Translations under genes and position numbers: made by a program
Assembly: GCF_023242945.1 (NCBI RefSeq)
Contig: NZ_JALKFT010000021.1
Span: forward strand, 30,457 to 94,456
Origin: Frankia umida
GTDB taxonomy: Bacteria; Actinomycetota; Actinomycetes; Frankiales; Frankiaceae
Length of the DNA stretch: 64,000 nucleotides
Reading direction: 5' to 3'
Shown: piece by piece, positions 16,539 to 25,989 of the stretch
Layout of the letters: each line of letters starts with the position of its first letter
Numbering within the stretch: the stretch's first letter is position 1
Notes under the pieces: model-generated
What the model was told of the DNA's origin: nothing
What the model saw: only the letters and a program-made list of their open reading frames with translations
Databases searched by the model: none

Positions 16539-18071
16539 TCAGTCGGTGCGGACCGCCTGGTTCTCGGCGAGTCGCACGAGGGTGCGGACAATCACGCCGG
16601 TGCCGCCTTTGGGCGTGTGCCCGTAGGGCTCCCCGCTGTTCCAGGAGGGCCCGGCGATGTCGAGGTGCGCCCATGGGAGGTCCTCGGCGACGAACGCGCC
16701 CAGGAAGTGGGCAGCCACCAGCATTCCGCCCTCGCGGCTGCCGCCCGGCGCGACGTTGGCGAGGTCGGCGACGGTCGAGTCGAGGCCCTTGCGCAGCTCC
16801 GGCGGCAGCGGCATCGGCCAGACGCTCTCCCCGGCGTCCGCCGCCGCGGTCGCGACCGTGTCCAGCGCGTCGCCCCGGCCCATCAGCCCGCTGGTGCGCT
16901 GGCCGAGCGCGACGATCTGGGCGCCGGTGAGCGTCGCGACGTCGACGATCATCGCCGGTGACTCCTCGGCCGCGCGCACGAGCGCGTCGGCGAGCACGAG
17001 CCGCCCCTCGGCGTCGGTGTTGAGCACCTCGACCCGCTTCCCACCACGCATCGTCAGCACGTCGGACGGTCGGATGGCCTCCCCGGAGGGCATGTTCTCC
17101 GCGCACGGCAGCCAGCCGACCACGGTGATCGGCAGGCGCAGCCGCGCGATCGCGATCAGCGCGGCGAGCACCGAGGCGGCGCCCGCCATGTCGGCCTTCA
17201 TCCATTCCATCGCCGTGGACGGCTTGAGCGACAGACCGCCGGAGTCGAAGGTGATGCCCTTGCCGACCAGCGCGATCGCCGGATGCACGGCGTCGTCACC
17301 GCGCCACTCGAGGCGGATCAGCCGCGGTGGGTTCACCGATCCCTGCCCGACCCCGAGAATCCCGCCGTAGCCACCTTCGGCCAGGGCGGTCTCGTCCAGC
17401 ACCTCGACCCCGATCCCGGCGGCGCCGGCCTGCTCGCGGGCGAGGTCGGCGAGCAGCGCCGGGGACAGGTGGCTTGGCGGTGTGTTCACCAGGTCCCGCA
17501 CCAGCCGGACCGCCGCCGTGGTGATCACGGCCCGGTCGACCTCGGCGGCGGCCAGCGGCAGGCTCGACTCGTCGACGACGAGGGTGAGCTCCTGCACGGG
17601 AGCCGGCCGCCCCGCCGCCGAGACCGTCCGCAACTGGTCGAAGGTGTAGGCGCCGAGCAGCGCGCCTTCGGCGACCGCCCGCACCGACTCGGTCGAGACC
17701 GCCCCCGGTGCGGCGGCCAGGGCGAGTGCCACACTCGAGCGCCCGGCGCTCGCCCGCACCGCTGTTCCGGCCGCGCGGCGCAGAACCTCGGAGTCCAGGG
17801 GCGCGTCCTCGGTCGGGCTCGGCCCCAGGCCCACCGCGACGACGGTCGCCGCCCGCACTGCCCCGAGCGTCGCGAACCGCACCACCTCCCCGACCCGTCC
17901 CGTCGCGCCCAGCGAGGTGAGCACGTCCACGAGCCGCCCGTCGAGGGCCTCGTCCAGCCCGCCGGCGCCGGTGGTGACCTCGAGCCCGTCCGCTCCGGTC
18001 GTGGTCGCGATCACCACCGCGTCCACCGCGAGATCGACAAGGGCTGTGGCGCTGGGCGCGAGGCTGGTCAT
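16539..18071 (-). CDS. pepA: Leucyl aminopeptidase, M17 family
   Basis: Cytoplasmic two-metal aminopeptidase of 510 residues. The C-terminal catalytic domain carries LVGKGITFDSGGLSLKP (metal-binding Lys/Asp), WMKADMAGAASVLAA, and the family signature NTDAEGRLVLADAL. The N-terminal domain is the variable macro-like region. The start is the ATG at 18071 (MTSLAPSATALVDLAV) rather than an upstream codon 51 bp earlier, because the extra residues resemble no family member. Divergent from gcvT; homologue position matches Rv2213. Confidence 0.94.
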   Translation of the reverse strand: MTSLAPSATALVDLAVDAVVIATTTGADGLEVTTGAGGLDEALDGRLVDVLTSLGATGRVGEVVRFATLGAVRAATVVAVGLGPSPTEDAPLDSEVLRRAAGTAVRASAGRSSVALALAAAPGAVSTESVRAVAEGALLGAYTFDQLRTVSAAGRPAPVQELTLVVDESSLPLAAAEVDRAVITTAAVRLVRDLVNTPPSHLSPALLADLAREQAGAAGIGVEVLDETALAEGGYGGILGVGQGSVNPPRLIRLEWRGDDAVHPAIALVGKGITFDSGGLSLKPSTAMEWMKADMAGAASVLAALIAIARLRLPITVVGWLPCAENMPSGEAIRPSDVLTMRGGKRVEVLNTDAEGRLVLADALVRAAEESPAMIVDVATLTGAQIVALGQRTSGLMGRGDALDTVATAAADAGESVWPMPLPPELRKGLDSTVADLANVAPGGSREGGMLVAAHFLGAFVAEDLPWAHLDIAGPSWNSGEPYGHTPKGGTGVIVRTLVRLAENQAVRTD

Positions 18072-18216
18072 GCGGTGAGCGTATTGAACGAGACGATGCC
18101 CTCGCGGCCGCGGTGCCGACATCGGTGTCGACAGCGGCGCTGGCCGTTATGGGGGGTCGCTCCGGGTTGGCCGCCGACCGGGTCGGGATCGCGATGGCTC
18201 CTTTAGGCTGGGCGCC

Positions 18217-19314
18217 ATGGCAGAGCTGCGGCGATCTCCGCTGTACGACCGGCATGTGGCGCTCGGCGCGAAGCTCGCGGAGTTCGGCGGCTGGGAGATG
18301 CCGATCGAGTACGCGGGGCGCGGCGTCCTCGCCGAGCACCAGGCGGTGCGCACCGCGGTCGGTGTCTTCGACGTCAGTCATCTCGGCAAGGCGGAGGTCA
18401 CCGGTCCCGGTGCGGCCGCGTTCGTCAACGCCTGCCTGACCAACGACCTCGCCCGCATCCAGCCCGGTCAGGCCCAGTACACCCTGTGCTGCACCGAGGA
18501 CGGCGGGGTCGTCGACGACCTGATCGCCTATCTGATCTCGGACGAGCACGTGCTGCTCGTCCCGAACGCGGCGAACAACGCCGAGGTCGCCGCCCTGCTG
18601 GCCGCCGCCGCACCGCCCGCGGTGACGGTCACCAACCGGCACGCCGATCTGGCGGTCCTCGCCGTGCAGGGACCCGCCGCCCCCCAGCTCGTCGCCGCGC
18701 TCGAACTGCCGACCGACGGCGCGTACATGAGTTTCGTCGAGGCATCGTGGAAGGGTCTGCCGGTCATCGTCTGCCGCTCCGGTTACACCGGTGAACGGGG
18801 CTTCGAGCTGCTGCCCCGCTGGGCGGACGCGCCTGCCCTGTGGGACGCCCTGTTCGCCGCCGGAGCCGCGTTCGACGTGTCACCCGTCGGCCTCGGCGCC
18901 CGGGACACCCTGCGCACCGAGATGGGCTACCCGCTGCACGGTCAGGATCTCTCCCGGTCGATCACCCCGGTGCAGGCCCGGTCGGGCTGGGCGGTCGGCT
19001 GGGACAAGCCGTCCTTCTGGGGGCGCGACGCGCTGCTCGCCGAGCGTGCGGCCGGCGCCGGTCGGCTCCTGTGGGGCCTGCGGGCGACCGGACGGGCGAT
19101 CCCGCGCGCCCACATGGCCGTGACCTCGCCCGCCGGCGATCCGATCGGCGAGGTCACCAGCGGAACCTTCTCCCCCTCCCGGCGGGAGGGCATCGGCCTC
19201 GCCCTGCTCGACCGCGGGATCACCGAGGGCGCCACCGTCCACGTCGACGTCCGTGGCCGCCCGAGTCCGATGACCGTCGTGCGGCCGCCTTTCGTCGATT
19301 CCTCGCCGCGGTAG
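18217..19314 (+). CDS. gcvT: Aminomethyltransferase, glycine cleavage T protein
   Basis: Transfers the aminomethyl carbon from lipoylated H protein to tetrahydrofolate, releasing ammonia. 365 residues. SPLYDRHVALGAKLAEFGGWEMPIEY at the N-terminus (shown only in part by family signatures), the folate-site aspartate in FDVSHLGKAEVTG, GYTGERGFELL, and LGARDTLRTEMGYPLHG are diagnostic. ATG start. The other glycine cleavage genes (gcvH, gcvP) are not in the window. E3 (lpdA) is 2 kb away on the opposite strand. Confidence 0.94.
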   Translation: MAELRRSPLYDRHVALGAKLAEFGGWEMPIEYAGRGVLAEHQAVRTAVGVFDVSHLGKAEVTGPGAAAFVNACLTNDLARIQPGQAQYTLCCTEDGGVVDDLIAYLISDEHVLLVPNAANNAEVAALLAAAAPPAVTVTNRHADLAVLAVQGPAAPQLVAALELPTDGAYMSFVEASWKGLPVIVCRSGYTGERGFELLPRWADAPALWDALFAAGAAFDVSPVGLGARDTLRTEMGYPLHGQDLSRSITPVQARSGWAVGWDKPSFWGRDALLAERAAGAGRLLWGLRATGRAIPRAHMAVTSPAGDPIGEVTSGTFSPSRREGIGLALLDRGITEGATVHVDVRGRPSPMTVVRPPFVDSSPR

Positions 19315-19462
19315 GTCGCCTCTCGCGGATCGTCGACCTCTGACCGCCGCTGGCCCCTGGAGCCGCGCGAAACCGTCTGGTCGGCCCGGCCGAGGCCGGG
19401 GTCGCCGCTTCCGGGGTGGGGGCGTGGCGGAGTTGTCGTAGGAATCGGGTAGTAAGGGAGTC

Positions 19463-20701
19463 GTGGATTCCCAAGCCGCGAACAGCGGAGTCTCCGGCGA
19501 CGTGGCCAGCACCGCTGATGGTGAGAGGGGCGGCGAACCCGGCGGTGGCCTCGCCGGCCTGGGCGCCACGGGGCGCGGGATGGGGGGCGTGCCGGCTGTC
19601 CCGGTGCTGGATGGGGTGGCGATGGCGGCCGCTGTCGCCCGGCAGGGGCAGCTGACCAAGCCGCCGGGGGCGTTGGGGCGCCTCGAGGAGCTGTCGGTCT
19701 GGATCGCCGGGGTGCAGGGGATGTGCCCGCCGCGGGCGTTCGCGCGGGTGCGGGCCGTGATCGTCGCGGCCGATCACGGTATCGCCAGTGTGGGTGTGTC
19801 GGCGTTTCCCAGCGATGTGACCGCACAGATGGTGGCGAACTTCGCCGCGGGCGGGGCGGCGGTCAACGTGCTCGCCCGGCAGGTCGGTGCCGAGGTGCGG
19901 GTGGTGGATGTCGCGGTCGACACCCCGGAGCCGGCCACCCCGGGCGGGGTCGACGGCAGCGGGCCGCCGGGGCGTTACCGGGTCCGGCGGGCGAGTGACC
20001 GGATCGACCGCGCGGACGCGCTCAGCGTCGAGGAGGGGGAGCGGGCCTTCGACATCGGGCGCATGATCGCTGACGAGGAGGTGGATGCCGGCGCCGATCT
20101 GCTGGTGCCCGGCGAGATGGGGATCGGGAACACGACGCCGGCGGCCGCGGTCGTCGCGCTGCTGACGGGGCGGGAGCCGATCGAGGTCGTCGGGCGCGGC
20201 ACCGGTATCGATGACGCGCGGTGGATGGTGAAGACCGCGGCGATCCGGGATGCGATGCGCCGCGGCCGGCCGTTCGCCGACAACGCGCACACGGTGCTGC
20301 GCGTCACCGGCGGTGCGGATCTGATGGCGCTCGCCGGCCTGCTGGTGCAGGCGGCGGTGCGGCGCACCCCGGTGGTGCTCGACGGGGTGATCGTCTGCGC
20401 GGCGGCGCTGGCGGCCGAGCACATCGCGCCGGGGGCGAAGAACTGGTGGGTCGCCGGCACCCGCTCGCCGGAACCAGCCCAGGCCTACGCGTTGGGCGCG
20501 CTCGGGCTCACCCCACTGCTCGACGTCGGGCTGCGCCTGGGTGAGGGCACCGGCGCGCTGCTGGCCGTCCCGCTGGTGCGGGCGGCGCAGGCGACGCTCG
20601 CCGAGATGGCCACCTTCGATCAGGCGGGGGTGAGCGGGAAGGCCGAGTCGGATGGGGCGGCTGGCTCCGGCGAGCATCCGCAGGAGCGCGACGCCACGTG
20701 A
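19463..20701 (+). CDS. cobT: Nicotinate-nucleotide:dimethylbenzimidazole phosphoribosyltransferase
   Basis: Makes alpha-ribazole phosphate, the lower-ligand donor for cobalamin. 412 residues including a ~35-residue Gly/Ala-rich N-terminus absent from most homologues; GTG start at 19463. Visible are LTKPPGALGRLEELSVWIAG, AADHGIASVGVSAFPSDVT, GEMGIGNTTPAAAVVALLTG, and the C-terminal GEGTGALLAVPLVRAA with the catalytic glutamate. The stop overlaps the start of cobS by 4 bp (GTGA). Confidence 0.95.
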   Translation: MDSQAANSGVSGDVASTADGERGGEPGGGLAGLGATGRGMGGVPAVPVLDGVAMAAAVARQGQLTKPPGALGRLEELSVWIAGVQGMCPPRAFARVRAVIVAADHGIASVGVSAFPSDVTAQMVANFAAGGAAVNVLARQVGAEVRVVDVAVDTPEPATPGGVDGSGPPGRYRVRRASDRIDRADALSVEEGERAFDIGRMIADEEVDAGADLLVPGEMGIGNTTPAAAVVALLTGREPIEVVGRGTGIDDARWMVKTAAIRDAMRRGRPFADNAHTVLRVTGGADLMALAGLLVQAAVRRTPVVLDGVIVCAAALAAEHIAPGAKNWWVAGTRSPEPAQAYALGALGLTPLLDVGLRLGEGTGALLAVPLVRAAQATLAEMATFDQAGVSGKAESDGAAGSGEHPQERDAT

Positions 20702-21576
20702 CGGTCGCCCTGCGGACGGCCTTCTCGCTGCTGACCGTCGCACCGGTGCGCGGGCCGGCGCGGCTCGACCGGCGCGTCGCCGGCCGGGCGATGGCCCTGG
20801 CTCCGCTGGTGGGGCTCGTGCTGGGAGTGGTCGCCGCGCTGGTGGTCTTCGGCCTGCGGGTCTCGACGGGCATGCCGGGCAGCCGCACGCAGACGCTGCT
20901 GCCCGCCGTGGCGGGTATCGCGGTGCTGGCGCTGGCAACCCGCGGCCTGCACCTGGACGGTCTGGCCGATCTGGCGGACGGGCTCGGGGCCCGGCACGCC
21001 GGTGGTCGGGAGCGGGCGCTGGCGGTGATGCGTGAGCCGACCATCGGCGCCTTCGGCGTGGTGGCCGTGCTGTTCGTGGTGCTGTTGCAGGTCACCGCGC
21101 TCGGCGCGGCGATCACGGTGCACCGGGGCACCGTGTCGATGCTGGTCGCGGTGATGACCGGGCGGCTCGCGGTGACCCTCGCCTGCGCCAGTTCCGCGCC
21201 CGCCGCGCACCCGAACGGTCTCGGCGCGTTCGTGGCCGGTTCGGTCCGGACCCGCGACGCGCTGGTGGCTTTTGTCGGGGTGTGCGGAGTGGCAGCCCTC
21301 GCCGGGCGGTTCGACTACGACGGCGGTGATCTCGAGCGGGCCGCCCGCGCGGTGATCGCGGTGTGTGTCGGGGCCGCGGTCTCGGTGGCGCTGCGGTACT
21401 ACTTCGTCCGCCGGCTCGGAGGGTTGACCGGGGATGTCCTGGGCGGCCTCGTCGAACTGACCACCGTGGTGACGCTGCTGTTCATGGCGATGACCTATCC
21501 GGACTGGCTGCTGCACCTGGTCGGCTCCGACGCGGGTTCGTCCGGGCCACCGGGCTGGCCAGGCCGCCCACGGTGA
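20698..21576 (+). CDS. cobS: Adenosylcobinamide-GDP ribazoletransferase (cobalamin synthase)
   Basis: Integral membrane enzyme that joins adenosylcobinamide-GDP to alpha-ribazole (phosphate). 292 residues with several hydrophobic helices. The conserved metal-binding segment LHLDGLADLADGLGARHAGG and REPTIGAFGVVAVLFVVLLQ are present. Start GTG coupled to cobT through a 4-bp overlap. The enzyme that makes its GDP-activated substrate, CobU, is encoded as a fusion 4.4 kb downstream on the other strand. Confidence 0.94.
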   Translation: MTVALRTAFSLLTVAPVRGPARLDRRVAGRAMALAPLVGLVLGVVAALVVFGLRVSTGMPGSRTQTLLPAVAGIAVLALATRGLHLDGLADLADGLGARHAGGRERALAVMREPTIGAFGVVAVLFVVLLQVTALGAAITVHRGTVSMLVAVMTGRLAVTLACASSAPAAHPNGLGAFVAGSVRTRDALVAFVGVCGVAALAGRFDYDGGDLERAARAVIAVCVGAAVSVALRYYFVRRLGGLTGDVLGGLVELTTVVTLLFMAMTYPDWLLHLVGSDAGSSGPPGWPGRPR

Positions 21577-21671
21577 TCATGGCGCTCCGGGGTGTGGTGC
21601 TCGGAGCGGACGCTCGCCGGATGTGTGCGCGATGGTGACGGTGACGGTGGGAATCGGATACGTTTCGGGTT

Positions 21672-24600
21672 GTGTCGGTATCGGCTGATGCGTCGCCTGG
21701 TCGCAGGTCGGGCTCGCGGTCACCGGCCGAGCCGGCGCGGCGGCCGATCGGCGCGACGATGGGTGGGCCGGGCGAGGGGATCGCTCGGCGGGTGTTCCTG
21801 AGCCACACCGCCGAGCTGCGGGGCTTTCCGCGGGAGCGGTCGTTCGTCGCGGCGGCCGAGCGCGCGGTGGCGCTCGCCGGAGACCAGGTCATCGACATGG
21901 AGTACTTCGGTGCCCGCGACGCCGATCCGGCCGAGTTCTGCGTGCGGGCGGTGCGGTCGTCCGACGTCTACCTGGGGCTCATCGCCTTTCGGTACGGCAC
22001 GACCGTCCCGGGGCAGGCGCAGGTGTCGTACACCGAGCTCGAGTTCGACACCGCGACCGCGGCGGGGATACCGCGGCTGGTGTTCCTGCTGGACTACCAC
22101 GCCGAGGTTCCCTTCGGTGACTTCGTCGACGAGGCTTACGCCGAACGGCAACGGGCCTTCCGCGCGCGGCTGCGGGAGTCCGGCATCATCACCGCCGGTT
22201 TCCGTGACGCCGGGGAGCTGGAAACCGCCGTCCTTGACGCGCTGGTCAAGCTGCGCGAGGCCGAACGGCGAGCCGCGGCGGCCGTGACCGCCGACATCGC
22301 CGACACGACCAGCGCCGGGGCGTCCACGGAGGCGATGGTCGCCGCACGTCCACCGGCACCCTGGATGGTGCCGGTCCTGCGGGACGGGTTCGTCCCCCGT
22401 CCGGGCCTGGCCGCGGCCGTGCTCGCCGAGCTGCGGCCGGGCGCCGGGCCGGTCGTGCTGCACGGCACCGGCGGGATCGGCAAGACGACCCTGGCCCGGG
22501 AGGTCTGCCAGCGGGTGGAGATCGCACCCCGGTTTCCGGGTGGGCTGCTGTGGGTGACGGTGGGTGAGTCGCTGCGCGGGGCGCAGCTCGCCGACCGGAT
22601 CAACGATCTCAGCGAGGCCCTGGCCGGTGTGCGCCCGACCCTGTCCGATCCCGAACAGGCCGGCTTCCACCTGGGCACCCTGCTCGCCGGCGACGACCGC
22701 CTGCTCGTCATCGACGACGTGTGGAGCCGCGACCAGGTGGAGCCGTTCCTCCAGGGCGGCCCGAACACGATGCGGCTGGTCACCACCCGGCTTCGTGACG
22801 TCCTGCCCCGCTGCCGCATGATCGAGATCCCGGCGATGCGCAGGGCCGAGGCCATGGCGCTGCTGCTGCGTGACCTGCCCCCCGGATCGCTGCCCGCCGG
22901 CACGTCCACCGGCGGCGCTGTGGTGCTGGACGGCCCGGTGGCGGACGGCCCGGTGGCGGACGGTGCTCTGGCCGAGGGAGCCGAACGGCTGCTGGCCCAC
23001 ACCGGACGCTGGCCGGTGCTGCTCAGCCTCGTCAACCGGGCCCTCGTGCGCTATGTGCGCGACGGCATGAGCCCGGCCCGCGCCGTCGAACGGGTGCGCC
23101 GCCGGATGGAACGCCGCGGCCCCACCGGCCTGGACGTCACCCGGGCGGGGCAGCGCGCCGAAGCCGTCGAGGTGACCCTGGCGGCGAGCCTTGACCTGCT
23201 CACCGGCCATCGCCTACAGCGTTACCTGGAGCTCGCGGTCTTCCCCGAGGACGTCGAGGTGCCCCGCGCGATCCTGGACGTCTACTGGGGACGCACCGGA
23301 GACCTTGATCCGGACGAGGTCGACGATCTGTGCCAGGAACTCGCCGATCTGTCCCTGGTCGTCACCTACCGGCGGGCCCCCGCCGCGTTGCTGCTCCAGG
23401 ATGTGCTGCGCGGCTACCTGCGGGTTCGGGTCGGCGCGCCCCGGCTCGCCGAACTCGAGGCCGTTCTGTGCGACGCGTTGCGCGACGCCCACCTCCCGCT
23501 GGCGCGTGAGAGCGGCGATCCGTGGTGGCTGCTGCCGGCCTCCGCCAGCTATGCCTGGACGTACCTGGTGGGGCATCTCCTCGGCGCGGGACGGGTTGAC
23601 GCGGCGGTGGCGCTGCTGGGGGATCTGCGCTGGACGCTGGCCAAACTGCAACGCCCGCAGCTGGGACCGGTGGCACTCGAGGCCGATCTCGCCCTCGCCG
23701 CGGCCGCCCGCCCGGGCGATCCCCGGCTCGAGGCACTGCACCGGGTGATCCGGCAGAACGCCCATCTGCTCTCGCCCACCGACCCACCGGCGTTCCTTGG
23801 CGCGATCCTGCTCAGCCGCCTGGACGGCAGCCCCGAGCTCGCCGCCGCCCGCCGCGCCCTGGCCCGCCATGTGCCCACCCCCCGGCTGACCGGCCGCTGG
23901 CCCCGACCCGACCAGCCGCATCCCGCGTTGCGGCGCACCCTGGTCGGCCATCGGCGCACGATCGGGGGACTCGCGGCCGCCGCGGACAGCGGCCTGCTCG
24001 CCTCCGCCGGTACCGACGGCACCGTGCGGCTCTGGCAGGTCCCCGACGGTCCGGGCCGCCGGGTGCTGCACGGTCACACCGGGGCGGTCCACGCCTGTGC
24101 CCTGTCCCCGGACGGCACTCTGGTCGCCTCCGCCGGCGCCGACGGCACCGTCCGGCTGTGGCCGGCTCCCTCCACCTGGGACGACGCGCCACCCCTCGCC
24201 ACCGACGTCGCCGAGGAGAGCAAGGCGGCCGAGGAGAGCAAGGCCGCTGGTGTGGCTGTTACCGCTGGCGCCGACGGTTCGTCCGCTGGGCCACGGGTGC
24301 TGCGGGGCCCGGCCGGGGCGGTCACCGACTGCGCGTTCACACCCGACGGGCAGCGGATTCTCGCGGTGGGTGTGGACGGGGTGCTGCGCTGCTGGCAGGT
24401 GCGCGACGGCGCGGTCGTGTTCACCGTGGCGGTCACCGACGCGCCGCTGCGGTGCTGCCTGGCGGCCGAACACGGCCGCTGGATCGCGGTCGCGGGTGAC
24501 GACGGCATCGTGCGGATCTGCGACCCGAGGACCGGCCGTCCGAACGCGCGGCTGGTCGGCCACACCGGCGCGGTGTTGTCGCTGACCGCGCCCCCGGACG

Positions 24601-25895
24601 GCACCTGGGTCGGCTCGTCCGGCGCCGACGGCACCTTCCGCCGCTGGACGAACGATCCGGACCCCACGCGGACCGCGTCCTGTGACCGGTCGCCGTCCAG
24701 GGGCTGGCGGGAGGTGTGGATGATCCGTGAGCAGGCCGGGGCGATCCGCGCCGCCGCGGTCGGACGGGACGGGAACCTGCTGGTCACGACGAGCTGGGAG
24801 GGCGCGGTCCGCCTGTGGGATGTCCGCAGCGGAGCACACCGCGTGGATCTGACCGGGGCGATCGGCAGCCGCCACTGCGTCCTGTCCCCGGACGGAAGCT
24901 GGGTGGCGGCCTCGGGTCGCTACGGGACGATCCGGCTGTGGTCCACCGACGTCGACCTGCCCCGGCCGTCCGCCACCGGGCGTGAGCACCAGATGCGTGG
25001 CGCCGCTGTCGTGCGCATCCGCCCCACCCCGACCTCCGACCTCTCGGACGACCCCGCATCCACCGGGGAACGGGGCCGGCCGGTGGTCGTGACCTACACC
25101 GATGGTGGCAACACCGCCGTCTGGGATCTGGAGACCGGCGAGCCGACCGGGGTGACGTTGGCCGGTCACGTCGACATGATCCGTGGTGTCGGGGCCGCGC
25201 CGAACGGGTCCTGGGTGGTCGTGCCGGGCAGCCTCGCCGCCCTGCGCCGCGTCGACCCGGCCACCGGAGCCGTGCTTTCCACGATGACCGCGACCACCGA
25301 GATCAAGGCGTTCGCCGTTGCTCCCAGCGGCACCTGGATCGCCGCCAGTTGCGCTGATGGAACCCTGCAACGCTGGGACGCGATCAGTGGACGGCCACTG
25401 TCGGCGGCCCTGCCCGCGCATGTGGGAATGGCGGTGGCCTGCGCGGTGAGCCCGGACGGCCGCTGGATCGCCACCGGCGGCGAGGACCGCCTCGTCCGGC
25501 TGTGGACCACCGCCCTGGTCTGCCACCGGACACTCTCGGGTCACCTGGACAACGTGCTCGGCGCGGACTTCGCCCCCGACAGCCGGCTGCTCGCGACCGC
25601 CGGCGCCGACCACACGGTGCGCATCTGGCGGCTGGACGACGGCGATCCCGTCGCGACGCTGACCGGCCACAACCACACCGTGCGCGACGCCCGGTTCTCT
25701 CCGGACGGCTCCCTGCTGGCCACCGCCGGCGGCGACGGCGCGTTGTGGATCTGGGACACGGCCAGCTGGCGGCCGGTGACCATGATGCGCTTCGACGGCG
25801 CCGCCCGCTCCTGCGCCTGGCTGCCCGCCGACCTCGGCCGCGGCATCATCGTCGCGAGCTCCGCCGGCCTGTTCCGCTACGACTACGAGCCCTGA
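21672..25895 (+). CDS. STAND NTPase: DUF4062 + NB-ARC + WD40 repeats
   Basis: 1407 residues. Order: a TIR-like DUF4062 domain (about 38-150: RRVFLSHTAELRGFPRERSF, DMEYFGARDADPAEFC, VYLGLIAFRYGTTVPG, SYTELEFDTA); NB-ARC ATPase with Walker A HGTGGIGKTT (264-273) and Walker B LLVIDDVW (from 344); a winged-helix region (LQRYLELAVFPEDVEVP); a helical stretch; then about a dozen WD40 blades from residue ~753 to the end (GHTGAVHACALSPDG, SAGADGTVRLW and similar). The GTG start gives 29 residues more than ATG 21759, which also keeps DUF4062 whole. WD40-STAND proteins are sensors or signal scaffolds; some STANDs are antiphage. Function here is unknown. It is a single gene between cobS and the MBL-CobU fusion. 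Confidence 0.85.
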   Translation: MSVSADASPGRRSGSRSPAEPARRPIGATMGGPGEGIARRVFLSHTAELRGFPRERSFVAAAERAVALAGDQVIDMEYFGARDADPAEFCVRAVRSSDVYLGLIAFRYGTTVPGQAQVSYTELEFDTATAAGIPRLVFLLDYHAEVPFGDFVDEAYAERQRAFRARLRESGIITAGFRDAGELETAVLDALVKLREAERRAAAAVTADIADTTSAGASTEAMVAARPPAPWMVPVLRDGFVPRPGLAAAVLAELRPGAGPVVLHGTGGIGKTTLAREVCQRVEIAPRFPGGLLWVTVGESLRGAQLADRINDLSEALAGVRPTLSDPEQAGFHLGTLLAGDDRLLVIDDVWSRDQVEPFLQGGPNTMRLVTTRLRDVLPRCRMIEIPAMRRAEAMALLLRDLPPGSLPAGTSTGGAVVLDGPVADGPVADGALAEGAERLLAHTGRWPVLLSLVNRALVRYVRDGMSPARAVERVRRRMERRGPTGLDVTRAGQRAEAVEVTLAASLDLLTGHRLQRYLELAVFPEDVEVPRAILDVYWGRTGDLDPDEVDDLCQELADLSLVVTYRRAPAALLLQDVLRGYLRVRVGAPRLAELEAVLCDALRDAHLPLARESGDPWWLLPASASYAWTYLVGHLLGAGRVDAAVALLGDLRWTLAKLQRPQLGPVALEADLALAAAARPGDPRLEALHRVIRQNAHLLSPTDPPAFLGAILLSRLDGSPELAAARRALARHVPTPRLTGRWPRPDQPHPALRRTLVGHRRTIGGLAAAADSGLLASAGTDGTVRLWQVPDGPGRRVLHGHTGAVHACALSPDGTLVASAGADGTVRLWPAPSTWDDAPPLATDVAEESKAAEESKAAGVAVTAGADGSSAGPRVLRGPAGAVTDCAFTPDGQRILAVGVDGVLRCWQVRDGAVVFTVAVTDAPLRCCLAAEHGRWIAVAGDDGIVRICDPRTGRPNARLVGHTGAVLSLTAPPDGTWVGSSGADGTFRRWTNDPDPTRTASCDRSPSRGWREVWMIREQAGAIRAAAVGRDGNLLVTTSWEGAVRLWDVRSGAHRVDLTGAIGSRHCVLSPDGSWVAASGRYGTIRLWSTDVDLPRPSATGREHQMRGAAVVRIRPTPTSDLSDDPASTGERGRPVVVTYTDGGNTAVWDLETGEPTGVTLAGHVDMIRGVGAAPNGSWVVVPGSLAALRRVDPATGAVLSTMTATTEIKAFAVAPSGTWIAASCADGTLQRWDAISGRPLSAALPAHVGMAVACAVSPDGRWIATGGEDRLVRLWTTALVCHRTLSGHLDNVLGADFAPDSRLLATAGADHTVRIWRLDDGDPVATLTGHNHTVRDARFSPDGSLLATAGGDGALWIWDTASWRPVTMMRFDGAARSCAWLPADLGRGIIVASSAGLFRYDYEP

Positions 25896-25989
25896 GCCGT
25901 CCCAGCTGTCCCACCCGGGTCACCCGGTCCACCCATCCCAGCCGGGTCTCCCGGGACAGCCGACCTGTCCGCCGGGGAGGTCGACCTGG

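Noticed and set aside
19315..19462. Cobalamin riboswitch before cobT
   Set aside because: The spacer is about 150 bases and I see no B12-box-like conserved core.
23214..25676. 820-residue minus-strand frame antisense to the WD40 region
   Set aside because: Stop-free only because of codon bias on the coding strand; no ribosome site and no domain.
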